From: Molossus alvarezi
Taxonomy: Eukaryota; Chordata; Mammalia; Chiroptera; Molossidae
Length of the DNA stretch: 64,000 nt
Direction: 5' to 3'
Assembly: GCA_037176705.1 (NCBI GenBank)
Contig: CM073889.1
Location: 58,645,596-58,709,595 of the forward strand
Part shown: in pieces, positions 10,379-22,546 of the stretch
Numbering within the stretch: position 1 is the first letter of the stretch
Layout: every line of letters begins with the position of its first letter
Position numbers and translations under genes: made by a program
Notes under the pieces: generated by a model
Database searches by the model: none
What the model saw: the letters and a program-made list of their open reading frames with translations, nothing else
Told to the model about the DNA's origin: nothing

Positions 10379-12581
10379 ATGGCAGTAAATAAGTACATAT
10401 CAATAATCACCTTAAATGTAAATGGATTAAATACTCCAATCAAAAGACACAGAGTGGCTGAATGGATACAAAAGTATGATTCATATATGTGTTGTGTACA
10501 AGAGACCCACCTCACAACAAAAGACTCACATAGGTTGAAAGTGAAGGGATGGAAAAAAATCTTTCAAGCAAATGGAAAGGGAAAAAAACCTGGGGTAGCA
10601 ATACTCATATCTGATAAAACAGACTTCAAAATAAAGGCCATAGAAACAAAGAAGGCCACTACATAATTTTGAAAGAATCTATTTATTCAACAGGAGGCTA
10701 TAACCTTGGTAAACATATAAGCACCCAATCAATATAGGAGCACCAAAATACATTTAAAAACATCTGAAGGACTTCAAAGGAGAAATCGACAGCAGTAAAA
10801 TCATAGCAGGGGACTTCAACACCCTGCTGACATCACTGGATAGATCCTCTAGACAAAAAATGAACAAAGAAACAGAGACTCTAAATGATGCACTAGATCA
10901 AACAAATTTAATAGATATATACGGAGAATTACACCCCAAAACGTCAGAATTCACATTCTTCTCAAGTGCACATGGGATATTTTCAAAGAAAGACCACATG
11001 TTAGGACATAAACTAAGTCTCTACAAGTTTAAGAAGTTTGCAATTATATCAAGCATCTTCTCAGATCAATGGCATGAAACTAGAAATCAATTACAATAAA
11101 AACATTCAAACACATGGGGGCTAAATAGCATGTTACTAAACAATGACTGGGTTACCAAGGAGATCAAGGAAGAAAAACCTTACTGGAAATCAATGAAAAT
11201 GAACACACTAGAACACACAATCTATTGGACACAGCGAAAGAAGTCCTGAGAGGGAAGTTCATAGCACTACAGGCCTATCTCAAGAAACAAGCAAATTTCT
11301 ACTTCACTATCTAACCCTACAATTTAAAGAACTAGAAAGTAAACAAAAAGAAAAAAACCCAGAACAAGTAGACAGAAAGAAATAGTAAAGGTCAGAGCAG
11401 CAATAAATGGCATAGAGAGTAAAAAACAATTCAAAGATTAATGAAACAAAGAGCTGGTTCTTTAACAAGATAACAAGATTGATGGATCCTTAGCCAGACT
11501 CACCAAGAAACAAAGAGAAAAGACCCATATAAATAAAATCAGAAATGAAAGAGAAGTAACAACTGACACCACAGAAATACAGAAGATCATTTAAAAATAC
11601 TATGAACAATTATACACCAACAAATTGGACAATCTAGGCAAAATGGATAAATTTCTAGAATCACACTGTCTCCCAAAATAGAACCAGAAAGAGATAGAAA
11701 ACTTGAATGGACCAATAACGACTAAGGAAATTGAAGATGTAATCAAGAAACTTCCAGCAAACAAAAGTCCAGGGCCTGGATGGCCTCACAAGGAGTTTTA
11801 CCAAATATTCAGAGAAGATCTAACACCCATTGTCCTCAAACTATTCCAAAAGTTTCAAGAAGAAAGACTTCCAAACTCATTTTATGAGACCAGCATAACC
11901 CTAACTCCAAAACCAGATAAAGGCACTAGAAAGAAAGAAAACTACAGACCAATATCCCTGATGAACATAGATGCCAAAATTCTTAACAAAATATTAGCAA
12001 ATCAGATCCAGCAATACATTAAAAAAATGTATTAACCATGACCAAGTGGGATTCATTCCAGGGATGCAAAGCTGGTACAATATTCACAAATCAATAAATG
12101 TGATGTACCACATAAACAAAATAAAAGATAAAACCATATGATCATATCAGTAGACGCTGAAAAAGCATTAGACAAGATCCAGCACCCATTTCTGATAAGC
12201 ACGCTCAGCAATGTGGGAATAGAGGGATTATATCTTGATATAATAAAGGCCATATATGAAAAAACCTACAGCTAACATCGTATTCAATGGGCAAAAACTA
12301 AAAGCATTTTCCTTAAGAACAGGAACAAGACAGGGATGCCTACCTTTGCCACTCTAATTTAATTTAAAATAGTCCTGCAAGTCTTATCCACAGCAATTAG
12401 ACATGAAGAAAAAACAAAAGGGATCCAAATTGGAAAGAAGGAAGTGCAACTGTTATTATTTGCAGATGACAAGACATTGTACATAGAAAACCCTAAAGAC
12501 TCCATAAAAAATCTACTAGACTTAATATATGAATTTGTCAAGGTAGCAGGATACAAAATTAACATCAAGAAATTGATGCCA
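10379..12581 (+). pseudogene. L1 ORF2 remnant, 5' part (endonuclease and reverse transcriptase)
   Basis: It starts with MAVNKYISIITLNVNGLNTP, the usual ORF2 endonuclease opening, followed by CVQETHL. At 11703-12035 comes the RT region ([34 protein letters not shown]), and near 12457 the catalytic box reads LLFADD. Many stops and frameshifts interrupt it. The half-L1-like element enters just after the GYKINIKK region. Confidence 0.85.
12567..12581 (+). repeat. target duplication, left copy, of the nested half-L1
   Basis: AAGAAATTGATGCCA, repeated exactly at 14836-14850 after the A-tail. In the host ORF2 this segment is present once, which defines the borders of the insertion. Confidence 0.92.
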
Positions 12582-12793
12582 GGACTTCCGGTCAAGATGG
12601 TGGCGTAGGTAAATGCGGTATCACGTCCTCCCACAACCACATCAAAGTTACAACTAAACTAAAGAACAACCATCATTCAAAACCGCCTGAAATCAAGCTG
12701 AATGGAAGTCGTACAACTACGGAACTAAGGGAAAAAAAGCAGCTACATCCAGACCGGTAGGACGGGCCGCGGCGCGAGGGGGGGTGGCGGCGC

Positions 12794-12869
12794 GGCGGCG
12801 CAGCGGCAGCGAGGCGGCGCAGCGGCAGCGAGGCGGCGCAGCGGCAGCGAGGCGGCACAGCGGCGAGAC
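12794..12869 (+). repeat. 19-bp GC-rich tandem repeat in the half-L1 5' UTR
   Basis: The unit GGCGGCGCAGCGGCAGCGA occurs three times without change (12794-12850), followed by a diverged partial copy. It is nearly pure G+C with many CpG sites, unlike the A-rich sequence around it. Confidence 0.9.
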
Positions 12870-13525
12870 AGGCTGGTCCCACACCCAAGCCTGGTGGATA
12901 AAAATCAGGAGAATCCCCTGGCTGGGAAGGTCCTTCCTGAGGACTGAGGGGTCCCCGTCCCACACCAGGTGCCCCGTTCAGGGTTCCAGTGCCAGGAAGA
13001 GAAGTCCCCATAACTTCTTGCTGGAAAAACCAGCGGAAACTGAGGCTCAGGGAAGCTGAAGCGGCTGGAACCCCAGGCAGCTCCCTAAAGGGCCCGCGCA
13101 CGGACTGGTCGGACTCTCTCCCTCTAAGCTCGGAGGGGAGGCAGCTCGAGGGGCACCAGAGACACACAGGGAAGAACTGAGCTGTTTGGCACTGGAGCGA
13201 GCGCTGGAGAGGGGGCGTCCTCGGGGACAAACGTGCTGTCAGAGGCCTTTGTTCCTTTGGTGAGCCCTTCCCGGAGGTGGCAGACGGAAGCCATATCTGG
13301 GACTCCAGCAACCTGGCTCACACTGGTAGCCCCGCCCTTCTGACTCCCTGAGGCCCCGCCCCACACAACTTTCAAGCTGTTGCCACTTGGATTGGCCGGT
13401 CTTGGATCCTGCTTCTTGGATCCTTGGAATTTCCTAAATTCTTTCAAACTAGCAGCACCGGTCTCAGCGAGCCCCATACCTCTCGTTAAGTAATACACAG
13501 AAACAAACACAGGGAGGCAGCCAAA

Positions 13526-14468
13526 ATGAGGATACAAAGAAACAGGTCCCAAATGAAAGAACAGAACAAAACCCCAATAAAAGAACTAAGCGAAAGGGAG
13601 ATAAGCAACCTAACAGATACTGAGTTCAAAATACTGCTTATAAGGATGCTCAATGAACTTAGTGAGAACCTCAGTGAACTTAGGGAGGGCCTCAAGAGCA
13701 TAAAAAAGGACCAGTTAGAAATCATGGATACACAGTTAGAATTAAAGGAGGCATTAACTGAAATAAAGAATAATTTACACAGCTTCAATAATAGAGTATG
13801 TAGATCCAAGGAGCAAACCATTGATTTGGAATATACGGAAGCAAAAAATCCCCAATCAGAACAGCAAAAAGAAAAAAAGAATCCAAAAAAATGAGGATAG
13901 TGTAAGGAGCCTCTGGGATAACTTCAAGCATGCCAACATTCGCATCTTGGGGGTGCCTGAAGGAGAAGAGAGAGAACAAGAAATCGAAAACCTGTTTGAA
14001 ACAATAATGGCAGAAAACTTTCCTAACTTGGTGAAGGAAACAGACATATAAGTCCAGGAAGCACAGAGAGTCCCAAACAAGATGAACCCCAAGAGGCACA
14101 CACCAAGACACATCATCATCAAAATGCAAAAAGTTCAAGACAAAGAGAGAATATTAAAAGCAGCAAGAGAAAGGCAGCTAGTTACCTACAAGGGAGTACC
14201 CATTAGGCTGTCAGCTGATTTCTCAAAAGAAACTTTGCAGGCCAGAAGGGAGTGGCAAGAAATATTCAGAGTGATGAAAACCAAGAACCTACAACCAAAA
14301 TTACTCTATCCTGCAAAGCTGTCATTTAGAATCGATGGACATATAAAAACTTTCCCAGACAAGAAAAAGTTAAAGGAGTTCATCACCACCAAACCGTTAA
14401 TATATGAAATGATGAAGGGTCTTCTTGAAGAAAAAGATAAAATGTATGAACAAACAAAATGGCAATGA
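13526..14468 (+). pseudogene. half-L1 ORF1 remnant
   Basis: The first open part starts MRIQRNRSQMKEQNKTPIKE and is a coiled-coil of Leu/Glu/Lys repeats up to a stop at about 13894. A frame change and a further stop (TAA near 14049) follow. The third piece (14082-14468) carries the ORF1 C-terminal features (KERILKAARERQLVTYKG, FSKETLQARREW, NLQPKLLYPAKL). It is less decayed than the host ORF1, which fits the later insertion. Confidence 0.8.
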
Positions 14469-14850
14469 ATACATATCTATCAACAATGGAATCTACAAAC
14501 AAAATGAACAGGAAGAACAGAAACATTCTCATAGATACAGAGAACATTTTGTTGGTTGCCAGTTGGGAAGGGGGTTGGGGGAATGGGTGAAAAAGGTGAA
14601 GGGATTAAGAAGCACAAATTCATTGCTATACTGACAAACCTCAAAGGGAAAGGGGTTGGGGGGTGGGAAGAAATAAACCAAAGAACTTATATGCATAACC
14701 AATGGACACAGACAATAGTTTGGGAAAAGGTGGGAGGGGGGCGGGAGTGGGGAGGAGGGGGTCAATGGTGGAAAAATGTGGAACATCTGTAATACATTTT
14801 ACATCCAACAATAAAGATTTGGAAAAAAAAAAAAAAAGAAATTGATGCCA

Positions 14851-16458
14851 TTCTTTTACACCAATAATGAACTCACAGAAAGAGAAACTAAAAAAAAAAA
14901 AAAAAATCCCATTTCCCAATGCAGAATAAAAGCTTAAGATACAGATACCTAGGGATAAACTAAACCAAAGAAGTAAAGGACCTGTTCACAGAAAACTACA
15001 GCACATTAAAAAAAGAAACAGAGGAAGATATAAAAAAAGTGACAGCATATACCTTGTCCATGGATCGAAATAATTAACATCATTAAAATGTCCATACTAC
15101 CCAAAGCAATCTATAAATTCAATGCAATCCCCATAAAAATTCCAACGACATATTTCACAGAACTGGAATAAACACTCCAAAAGTTTATAAGGAACCAAAA
15201 AAGACCCCAAATAGTCACAGAAATCTTGAAAAAGAAGAACAAAGCAGGAGGGATCAAAATACCAGATATCGGGTTATACTACAAAGCCACTATAATCAAA
15301 ACAGCCTGGTACTGTCACAAGAACAGGCATATAGATCAATGAAACACAACAGAGAATCCAGAAATTTACCCAAGATATTATGCTTGGTTAATATTTGACA
15401 AAGGTGGCAAGAGCATACAATGAAGTAAAGACAACCTCTTTAATAAATGGTGTTGGGAAAATTGAACAGCTACATGCAAAAAGAAAAAGAAAGAAAGAAA
15501 GAAACTAAACCACCAACCTACACCATACACAAGAATAAACTCAAAATGGATGCAAGACTTAAATGTGACTTGTGAATCCATAAAAATCCTAGAAGAAAAT
15601 GTCGGCAACAAAATTTCAGAGATCACATGCTGCAGAATTTTCACTGATATACTTAAGGCAAGAGAAACAGGAAAAAAATGAATAAATGGGACTACATCAA
15701 ACTTAAAAGCTTCTGCACAGCAAAAGAAACATTATCAAAATGGAAAGTAACCCACTATATGAAAGAGCATAATTGCCAATGATACATCAAATAAGCGGTT
15801 AATCTTCAAAATATATAGAGTACTCATATAACTCAACAAAAGGAAGACAAAGAATCCAATTTAAAAATGGGCAGAGGATCTAAAGAGACACCTCTCCAAA
15901 CAGAACATACAAACAGCCAAGAGACATATGAAAAAATGCTCAAGGTCACTAATCATCAGAGAGATCCAAATTAAAATGACTATGACCTCACACCTGCGAG
16001 AATGGCTGCCATCAACAAATCATCAAACAACAAGTGCTGGCAAGGGTGTGGAGAAAAGGGGACTCTAGTACACCACTCCTGGGAATGCAGACTGGTGCAG
16101 CCACTATGGAACACAATATGGTATTTCCTCAAACAATTAAAAATTGAACTGCCATTTGACCCAGTGATCCCACTTCTAGGAATATATCTTAAGCCCGAAA
16201 CACCAATCAGAAAGAATATATGTACCCCTGTGTTCACAGCAGCACTATTGCTAAGATCTGGAACCAGCCCAAGTGTCCATCAATAGATGAGTGGATAAAA
16301 AAGCTGTGGTACATATGCACAATGGAATACTATGCAGCTGTAAGAACGAAAGATCTCTTCTCCTTTGAGATGACATGGAGAGACCTGGGGAGTATTATGC
16401 TAAGTGAAATAAGCCAGGCAGAGAAAGACAAGTATCACATGATCTCACTTATTTTGTG
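14851..16458 (+). pseudogene. L1 ORF2 remnant, 3' part (C-terminal cysteine-rich region)
   Basis: It resumes the ORF2 frame after the nested element (FFYTNNELTEREI-like) and ends with the conserved [18 protein letters not shown] block (about 16033-16090), then MEYYAAV and a final AEKDKYHMISLI. It is broken by stops and frameshifts. Confidence 0.85.
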
Positions 16459-17505
16459 AAATATAATGAACAAAATAAGCTGTTGAACAAAATAGATCCA
16501 GAGACATAAAAGTCAGGTTCAGATAGACAAACCTTAGAGGAGAGGGGTAGGGTTCAGGGAATAGATAAACCAAAGTACTTATATGCATATATCCATGACC
16601 AATGAACAACAATGCTGTAGCAGGGGGTGGGGGTGGGGTTGGGATAGGGAGGTGGGTGTCAGTGGGGTGAAAAGGGGAAACATCTGTAACAAAAATTAAT
16701 TAATTAAAAATAATAATAGTACAGAGAGAGATCTCATATGCCTTTTTCCTCCAATTATAATCTCCTGCAGGCTATATAGTGAGGTATCACAACCAGAACA
16801 TTTGTATTGATACAACCCACTCATCTTATTCAATGTTTAAAATTTTTTTAATTGGTTGCAAATACTTCAAAATCAAGAGATTTCACAAAAAGTATTAGAT
16901 TTTGGCTTCTCTTAAGCCATCAGATGAAGAAGCTTCCTCCAGAAGCAAGTCCTGAGCTGGTTTGTTGAAGGCTGTCTAGTCAGGGAGTGGAGTGTAGGGT
17001 GGTGAAGAGAAAGCCACCAGCCAAGGGTGTGATACTGGGGGTAGGGAGGGGAGCAACTCAGCCCAGTCCTGCTAGGAGACTAGAGACAGTGCAGAACACT
17101 GCCCAAATGTATTACCCACCCATCTATATACCCTGGGGAGAGCCAAGATAGCAGGGGTGTTTATCCAGTAATTTTCCTCTCCCCTGTTGACGCTTGAGTG
17201 CTGCTCCCAGGGCAGCTGGGGAAGGACTGTCGCTTCTGTAACTCTTCCAGCTCACCTCTGAGCTGGATAGGCATGCCCTAAGTCACCAGAAACAGCCCTC
17301 CATCAGAGATGCAGGCGCTGACAGCTTGCGGTCTAGCTGTGTGCCATGCATGCCATGAGGGGTAGGGTGAGGGTCAGTGTCTGCAACAAGAATTGCTGCT
17401 TCCAGGAACAGCAACAGTGCCCAGCACAGAAAGGTGCTCAGTTAATTCTGTTCAAAAGATAGAGTGAATGAATGCATACTGGAAAGCGAACAAGAGTGTA
17501 TTTCT

Positions 17506-17948
17506 TTTCTTTTCTTTTCTTTTTTACATTTTTTCTATTTTATTTAATTTTTATTTATATTTATTAATTTATTTTTGTTACAGATGTTTCTTCTTTTTTC
17601 TCTGTTGACACCCTCCTCCCTATCCCCCCCAACCTGTCCCCAGCTTTGTTGTCCATGTCCATTGGTTATGCATACATGCATATAAGTTCTGTGGTTTATC
17701 TCTTCTCTCCCCCCACCCCCTGTTCTGAGGATTGTCATTCTGGACCCTACTTCCACGTCTCTGGGTCTACCATGGTCCTCAGACTGTTATGTTCATTATA
17801 TTCCACAAATAAGTGAGATCATGTGATATTTGTCTTTCTCTGACTGGCTTGTTTCGCTTAGGATAATACTGTCCACATCCCTCCATGTTGTCTCAAAGGA
17901 TAAGAGATCTTTCTTTCTTACAGCTGCATAGTACTTCATTGTGTATAT
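17506..17948 (-). mobile_element. 5'-truncated L1, 3' end only
   Basis: On the minus strand this is the last part of ORF2 and the 3' UTR of a bat L1 (AGCTGTAAGAAAGAAAGATC-like, then the region complementary to CCCTCCTCCC). AAGAGTGTATTTCT flanks both sides (17492-17505 and 17949-17962), a 14-bp target duplication. The L1 tail is the T/C-rich run on its left. Confidence 0.88.
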
Positions 17949-18724
17949 AAGAGTGTATTTCTAATTGCTGGCCCTGTGAAGCAGCCTCTCTGCTGGTAAG
18001 AACCCCGACAACAGCATGCTCACTGTGCCAGTCAGAATGGGAGTAGCTGAGAGAAGGGCAACAGCCAGACCTCTGAGTTCTGAGGGTTTAAATCCTAGCT
18101 CAACCCATGACTAAGTCTGTGGCCTTGGGTAAGTACTAGCACCTCTCTAGACCTCAGTTTCCACATCTGTAAAATAGAACGGTGAAACCCACAGGCCATG
18201 AGAGTACTGGTTCACTTGATTTGCTCAGAAGAGCTGGGTTTTTTGTTTTGTTTTGTTTTGTTTTTCACCTTTTCAGTGCAGGCTTTGTGCTGGGTCCTTA
18301 CATAACCATCGGTGACTCCTGCAACCTGAGTGTTTAATTACCACCCACTTGCGTAGATTGGGACAAGTTTCAAGGCCACAGGGCTGGTCAGGAGTTAAAC
18401 TGGATTCACATCCAGGTGTACTGTTTCTCAGGACCACCAGGGCTCTACTGCAGTCACTTCCTGGCTGTGTGAGCGAGACCGGGCCTGTTTCCCATCCACA
18501 GCACAGGGATAAGGAGGAGCACTTTTTCACAGAGTCATTAATGAGATTGGAGATGAGGGCCATTTCCAGGCAGGTCTTTCACACAGAGCTTTGAGAAGGG
18601 GTAAAGCAGCATGTACCAAAATGGAAGCTGAGGAAGGAACACTTGCTGTTGGGTAGGCTCCTGCCAAGTTTGTTACTCCCCTCCCCCTGCCCACACACAC
18701 ACACACTCAGGTGACAGGGAGAAG

Positions 18725-18734
18725 GATATAAGGG
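18725..18734 (+). promoter_or_regulatory. UROC1: weak TATA-like candidate upstream of UROC1
   Basis: GATATAAGGG lies 440 bases upstream of the UROC1 ATG. A second AT-rich candidate, CAATAAGG at 19051-19058, is closer and would give a shorter leader. There is no CpG island, as expected for a tissue-restricted liver gene. Which one is used, if either, cannot be told from sequence. Confidence 0.25.
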
Positions 18735-19170
18735 CCACTGCTTGCTTTCTACACAGATCACTTACTCTGTGCCAGGTTTAATATATTATGGCCATCCATC
18801 ATCAAGATACAAACCCCAACATCACCTCCTTGGTGTGACTCCCAATGGAACCTCACCAGCACCCAAAGTCAAATCCTAAAATCACAACCCACTCAAGCCC
18901 CACTAACAAGACAAATGAACCCCTACCTAGCCATGTCCTATGTATGAAGCCTGTCTCTTCCTAGAACAGTGCTGCTCCCCCCTCAAGTCAGCCTAGCGGC
19001 CAGTGACTCTGTGACCTACCTACACATGGCTTTTTTGCAGGCCCTCAGCCCAATAAGGGGCTGGAGGAGGTGGCTCTGGGGCTGGAGGTTCCCTCCCAGC
19101 CAGACCTTCACTGCCCAGTCTCTCCCTGACCTCTCCACAGAGCTGGCCTCTACCTTAGTCTCAGCAAGAC

Positions 19171-19296
19171 ATGTCTAGCCTCCAGGAGTTGTGCTCTGGC
19201 CTGCCCCTGCGGCCTCTCCCAGAAAACCAGGGACGTTGGACTGGGGTACCCCACGCACCAGTCAGGACCCCTGGCCTCAGCCCTACAGAGCAGCAG
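19171..19296 (+). CDS. UROC1: UROC1 exon 1 (residues 1-42)
   Basis: ATG at 19171 opens MSSLQELCSGLPLRPLPENQ, nearly the human start as remembered. It ends in phase 0 at GTAAGA. It is a variable N-terminal leader ahead of the urocanase fold. Confidence 0.93.
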
Positions 19297-22200
19297 GTAA
19301 GAAGTTGAGCCCATTTTTTTTCTGGGGCCCTTTACCCTCTGAGTGGTTTGGGGTGGGTATCCCCTACTCCCTACTTTCTCTTCTCTGTAGAAGCTGAGGC
19401 CAAGGGTCTCCAGGAGCTCCCAGTGGGGGTGGCAGTGGGGTGGAGGAACCCATGTGTGTCAGACTCCTTAGCACCCCAAATCCCTTATTCTCTCCCCAAT
19501 GGCCACCCTTGGGTGTGGAATTGTGCTCCCCATTTACAAGTACCCTGAGGCTCAAGGTCACCCAGGCAGTAAGTGGTGGTGCTATGACTGCCTACAGTCC
19601 AAGGAGGACTGGGGCCAGTGTGAAGTACCCTAGATGTACAGCGGCTTGATTATGTACCTTCCTGACCCAGACATGCTTATAACTTTGAAATTCTACTCTG
19701 TAGTAGGTCAGCTCTTGTTTTCATTTATGGGAGGACACCCTGCCCCCAGATCTTCAGATGAGTTTTCAGCTTCTTGACTAGAACCCAAGTGAGGTCATGT
19801 GGGAGTAGGGGTGGCTGAGGGAGTACTGATAAGAGCTAGCTGGGGGCCAGGCACCCCTCCTTGATCTCCCACAGTCCCTCCAACCAGCACCTTAGGCAAG
19901 TCACTGTTCGGTTTCAAAGCTTGTCTCCTCTGTACGCTGGGAATGAAAATAATTACACCACAGGGTAGTAAAGGAGACCAGATGAAATAAAGCATACAGT
20001 TATATAAAGAGTTTTCTTCTATGTTTTCTTTACTCAAAATCACTCAAGAATTTTAGGAACAAGGGGGGAAAGTAGCAAAATATTAAGCACAAATATTAAG
20101 AGAGGAATCCTACCACCCCACCCCTGATAAAGACTGTTGTCCTTAGGGGGTCTGCCCCTACACTTTCTGCCAAGTGTCTCCCACAAAGGGGGAAACAGGA
20201 CACTGGGGGGTTTCGGGGAATGGTGGGGGCAGGGGCTGCTGGGCACTGGGGACTGGTCTCCAAGGGCTGGGCTAGGAGGAGCAGGCATTGGGGAAGGGTG
20301 GGGGCAGGGAGATCCTCACCTCCCCCTACTCTACCTCCTCTAGTCATTGTCATCACTTGGCTTATCTGGAACAGCTGAGCTATGTCAAAGCAAAAGTTCA
20401 TGTTTTCTCCCACTCAGTCACCTCTCTGCTGGCCGCTAGTGCCTTCACCTTTGACCAGGAGAGCCTGAAGGGCTCCACCACCTGCATATCTCAGGCGACA
20501 CACTATGGTTATATGCTGGTAATCAGCTTCCATGGTCTCTTGTGCTGAAAGGAGGGCATCTGGGAGCTGAGGAGCTGAGGCCAGTTCAGCTTTGTCACTG
20601 TTTGTTGCCACTTACTTGAAGGTCAAAAAACCCTTAGAGTTGGAGCAAAATGCTGGTCTGGGGAGGTTGAGCTGTTGAAGGGGCTAAATCTTCTGTCTGG
20701 TTGCCAGGGTTAGCCAGCCTTCAGCTGGTGCCTGTGAAATAATAAGGAATATAAGTGTATTTTTTATCTCTGCCTCCCCCCCTCCCCACCCCTGCTAATA
20801 TTTAGTTTTAGATCCTAGTTCCTGTGGTTTTAGATCCCAGTTCCTGACACAGAATTCCTAAATCAGTTGAAAGTATCTTTTATTCTAAGGAGGCCACTCT
20901 AGGGGGCTCCTGGATGAAGGCAGTCACCAGAAAGACCAAACCATGATTAGAAAAACAGAACTTTCAGCCCTACCCCACATACTCCAGAGAGAGGAAAGGG
21001 GCTGGAGAATGAGTTAATAATTAATCATACCTACGTGCTGAAGCCTCTATAAAAATCCCTTACATGGGGAGGAAGTGGGGTTTGAAGAGGGCACAGAAGC
21101 TCTGAAACCCTTCCCCAGACTTTACCCTATCTTTTCATCTGGTTTTCTTATCTGTATCCTTCATCACATCCTTTGTTATATAATAAACCAATAAACATAG
21201 TATTTCCTTGAGTTCTGTGAGCCACTCTAGCAAATTATCAAACCCTTGGAGGAGGTTGTGGAAACCCTGATTTGTAACTGGTTGGTCAGAGTGAGGTGAC
21301 AACATGGACTTGCAATTGGCATCTGAAGTGTGTGTGGGAGGGAGCAGTCATGTGGGTTTCAGCCCTTAACATGTGCTGCCAGTGCTGAATCCAGGTGGAC
21401 AATGTCAGAATTGGGCTGGATCATAAGACATCCAGCTGGTATCAGAGACTTGGGCAGTGTGGGAAAAACCTACACATCTGGTCATGGAAGACTTCTGTGT
21501 GAGAACAGTTTCTCTGTAGAGGAGAAACACAAGTGTTTTTCGAGACACTTTTCAAACCCAGTAACATCTTCATCAGCAACTCACTTTATACTTTGGCATG
21601 TTTTCTATATTTTTATTTAAATGTGTTTTTTTGACTTTTGACATAAATTATGAAAGGTAATATTATGAGACAAGCAAGTTAAATATAATAAAAGTATAAG
21701 TTCCTCACTTCACCTCCCCAAGTCACCTTTTTTTTTTTTTTTTTTGGTGTGGGCCCTTAAAAATATAAATGGAATACATGTTAGGTTTTTTTTGCTTGTT
21801 TGTTTTTGTTGTTGTTTTGTTTTTGAGATTGTTTGTATTTAAAGTCCCCATTTTTTTTTAACTGTTTCATAATATTTTATTTGGATGAACTAAAATGCTA
21901 AATGCCCATGAGGGTTTCTGCATGGAAAAATGACCTGTTGCTTAGTAATACTCTTCCAGAGAGAGTAGAGCTTTCTACAGATTTACTAGAGGGAGCAGGT
22001 GGGCTTGAGGAAACAATTGGCAGCATGGAGGGCCATGAGTGTGGGAGATGATCATTTTGATAGCTGGGACCCACAAGGTACATATGTGTGCCAGACACTG
22101 TACTAGGCATGTCAACTCACTTAGTCCCCAAGACAGCCTTATAAGGTGTATGCTATCATTGAACTTATTTCTCAGAGAAGGACTGGAAGCTCCAAAAGGG

Positions 22201-22506
22201 GGCATGTGTGTGCTTTGTAGCAGACGCTCTGGTGCAGACTAACCTTGGAGAGGAGTAGCAGCAGCCTCTGGAGAGGCTCCCTGCCCCCTGCAAGAAGAGC
22301 CTGAGCCACAGTTTGGACCCAGGAAGTCTGGCTCCAGTTTGGGCCAGAGTTAGTTAAGTGCCCTAATGCGGCTGGGTTAGAGAGGTGCAGGGATGGGGGT
22401 GATTCATAAAGTCTGAACCAATTGGATCATGGCCATCATTTTGGCAGAAATAGTGAGTCAGAAACTTTCAGGAGGGGGAGGTTTGCCCAACAGGATCACT
22501 GCCAGG

Positions 22507-22546
<40 letters not shown>

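Larger units (their letters stand above)
12582..14835 (+). mobile_element. half-L1-like (ORF1-only) retrotransposon nested in the L1
   Basis: A 2.25-kb element flanked by a 15-bp target duplication and ended by an A-tail after AATAAAGATTTGG. It starts GGACTTCCGGTCAAGATGG (a YY1-like site at the 5' end, as in L1 promoters), has a GC-rich 5' UTR with a 19-bp tandem repeat, a broken ORF1, then only a few dozen bases resembling the start of ORF2 (ATGGCAATGAATACATATCT) before a G-rich 3' UTR. No endonuclease or RT is encoded. This is the layout of HAL1 elements, which use L1 enzymes in trans; the alternative is a single internally deleted L1. Confidence 0.85.
8402..16719 (+). mobile_element. full-length L1 retrotransposon, inactive, split by a nested element
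   Basis: Flanks share TACAGAGAGAG (8391-8401 and 16720-16730), an 11-bp target duplication. Without the nested insertion (12582-14835 plus one target copy) the L1 is about 6.05 kb, full length for a mammalian L1. Order: 5' UTR (8402-9461), ORF1 (about 9462-10279), ORF2 (about 10379-16458), 3' UTR with G-runs, then an A-rich tail. Both ORFs carry many stops and frameshifts, so it cannot move itself. It sits in the CHST13-UROC1 spacer, in the same direction as UROC1. Confidence 0.9.
16731..19170. other. UROC1-proximal half of the spacer
   Basis: It contains a 5'-truncated L1 on the minus strand (17506-17948), MIR-like sequence (about 18085-18190), a (GTTTT)n run (18235-18265) and then unique sequence leading to the UROC1 start. 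No other gene is seen. Confidence 0.5.

Noticed and set aside
12673..13311. 212-residue minus-strand open frame
   Set aside because: Antisense to the GC-rich 5' UTR of the half-L1-like element; no domain.
8402..16719. L1 as a currently active element
   Set aside because: Both ORFs carry many stops and frameshifts, and ORF2 is split by another insertion.
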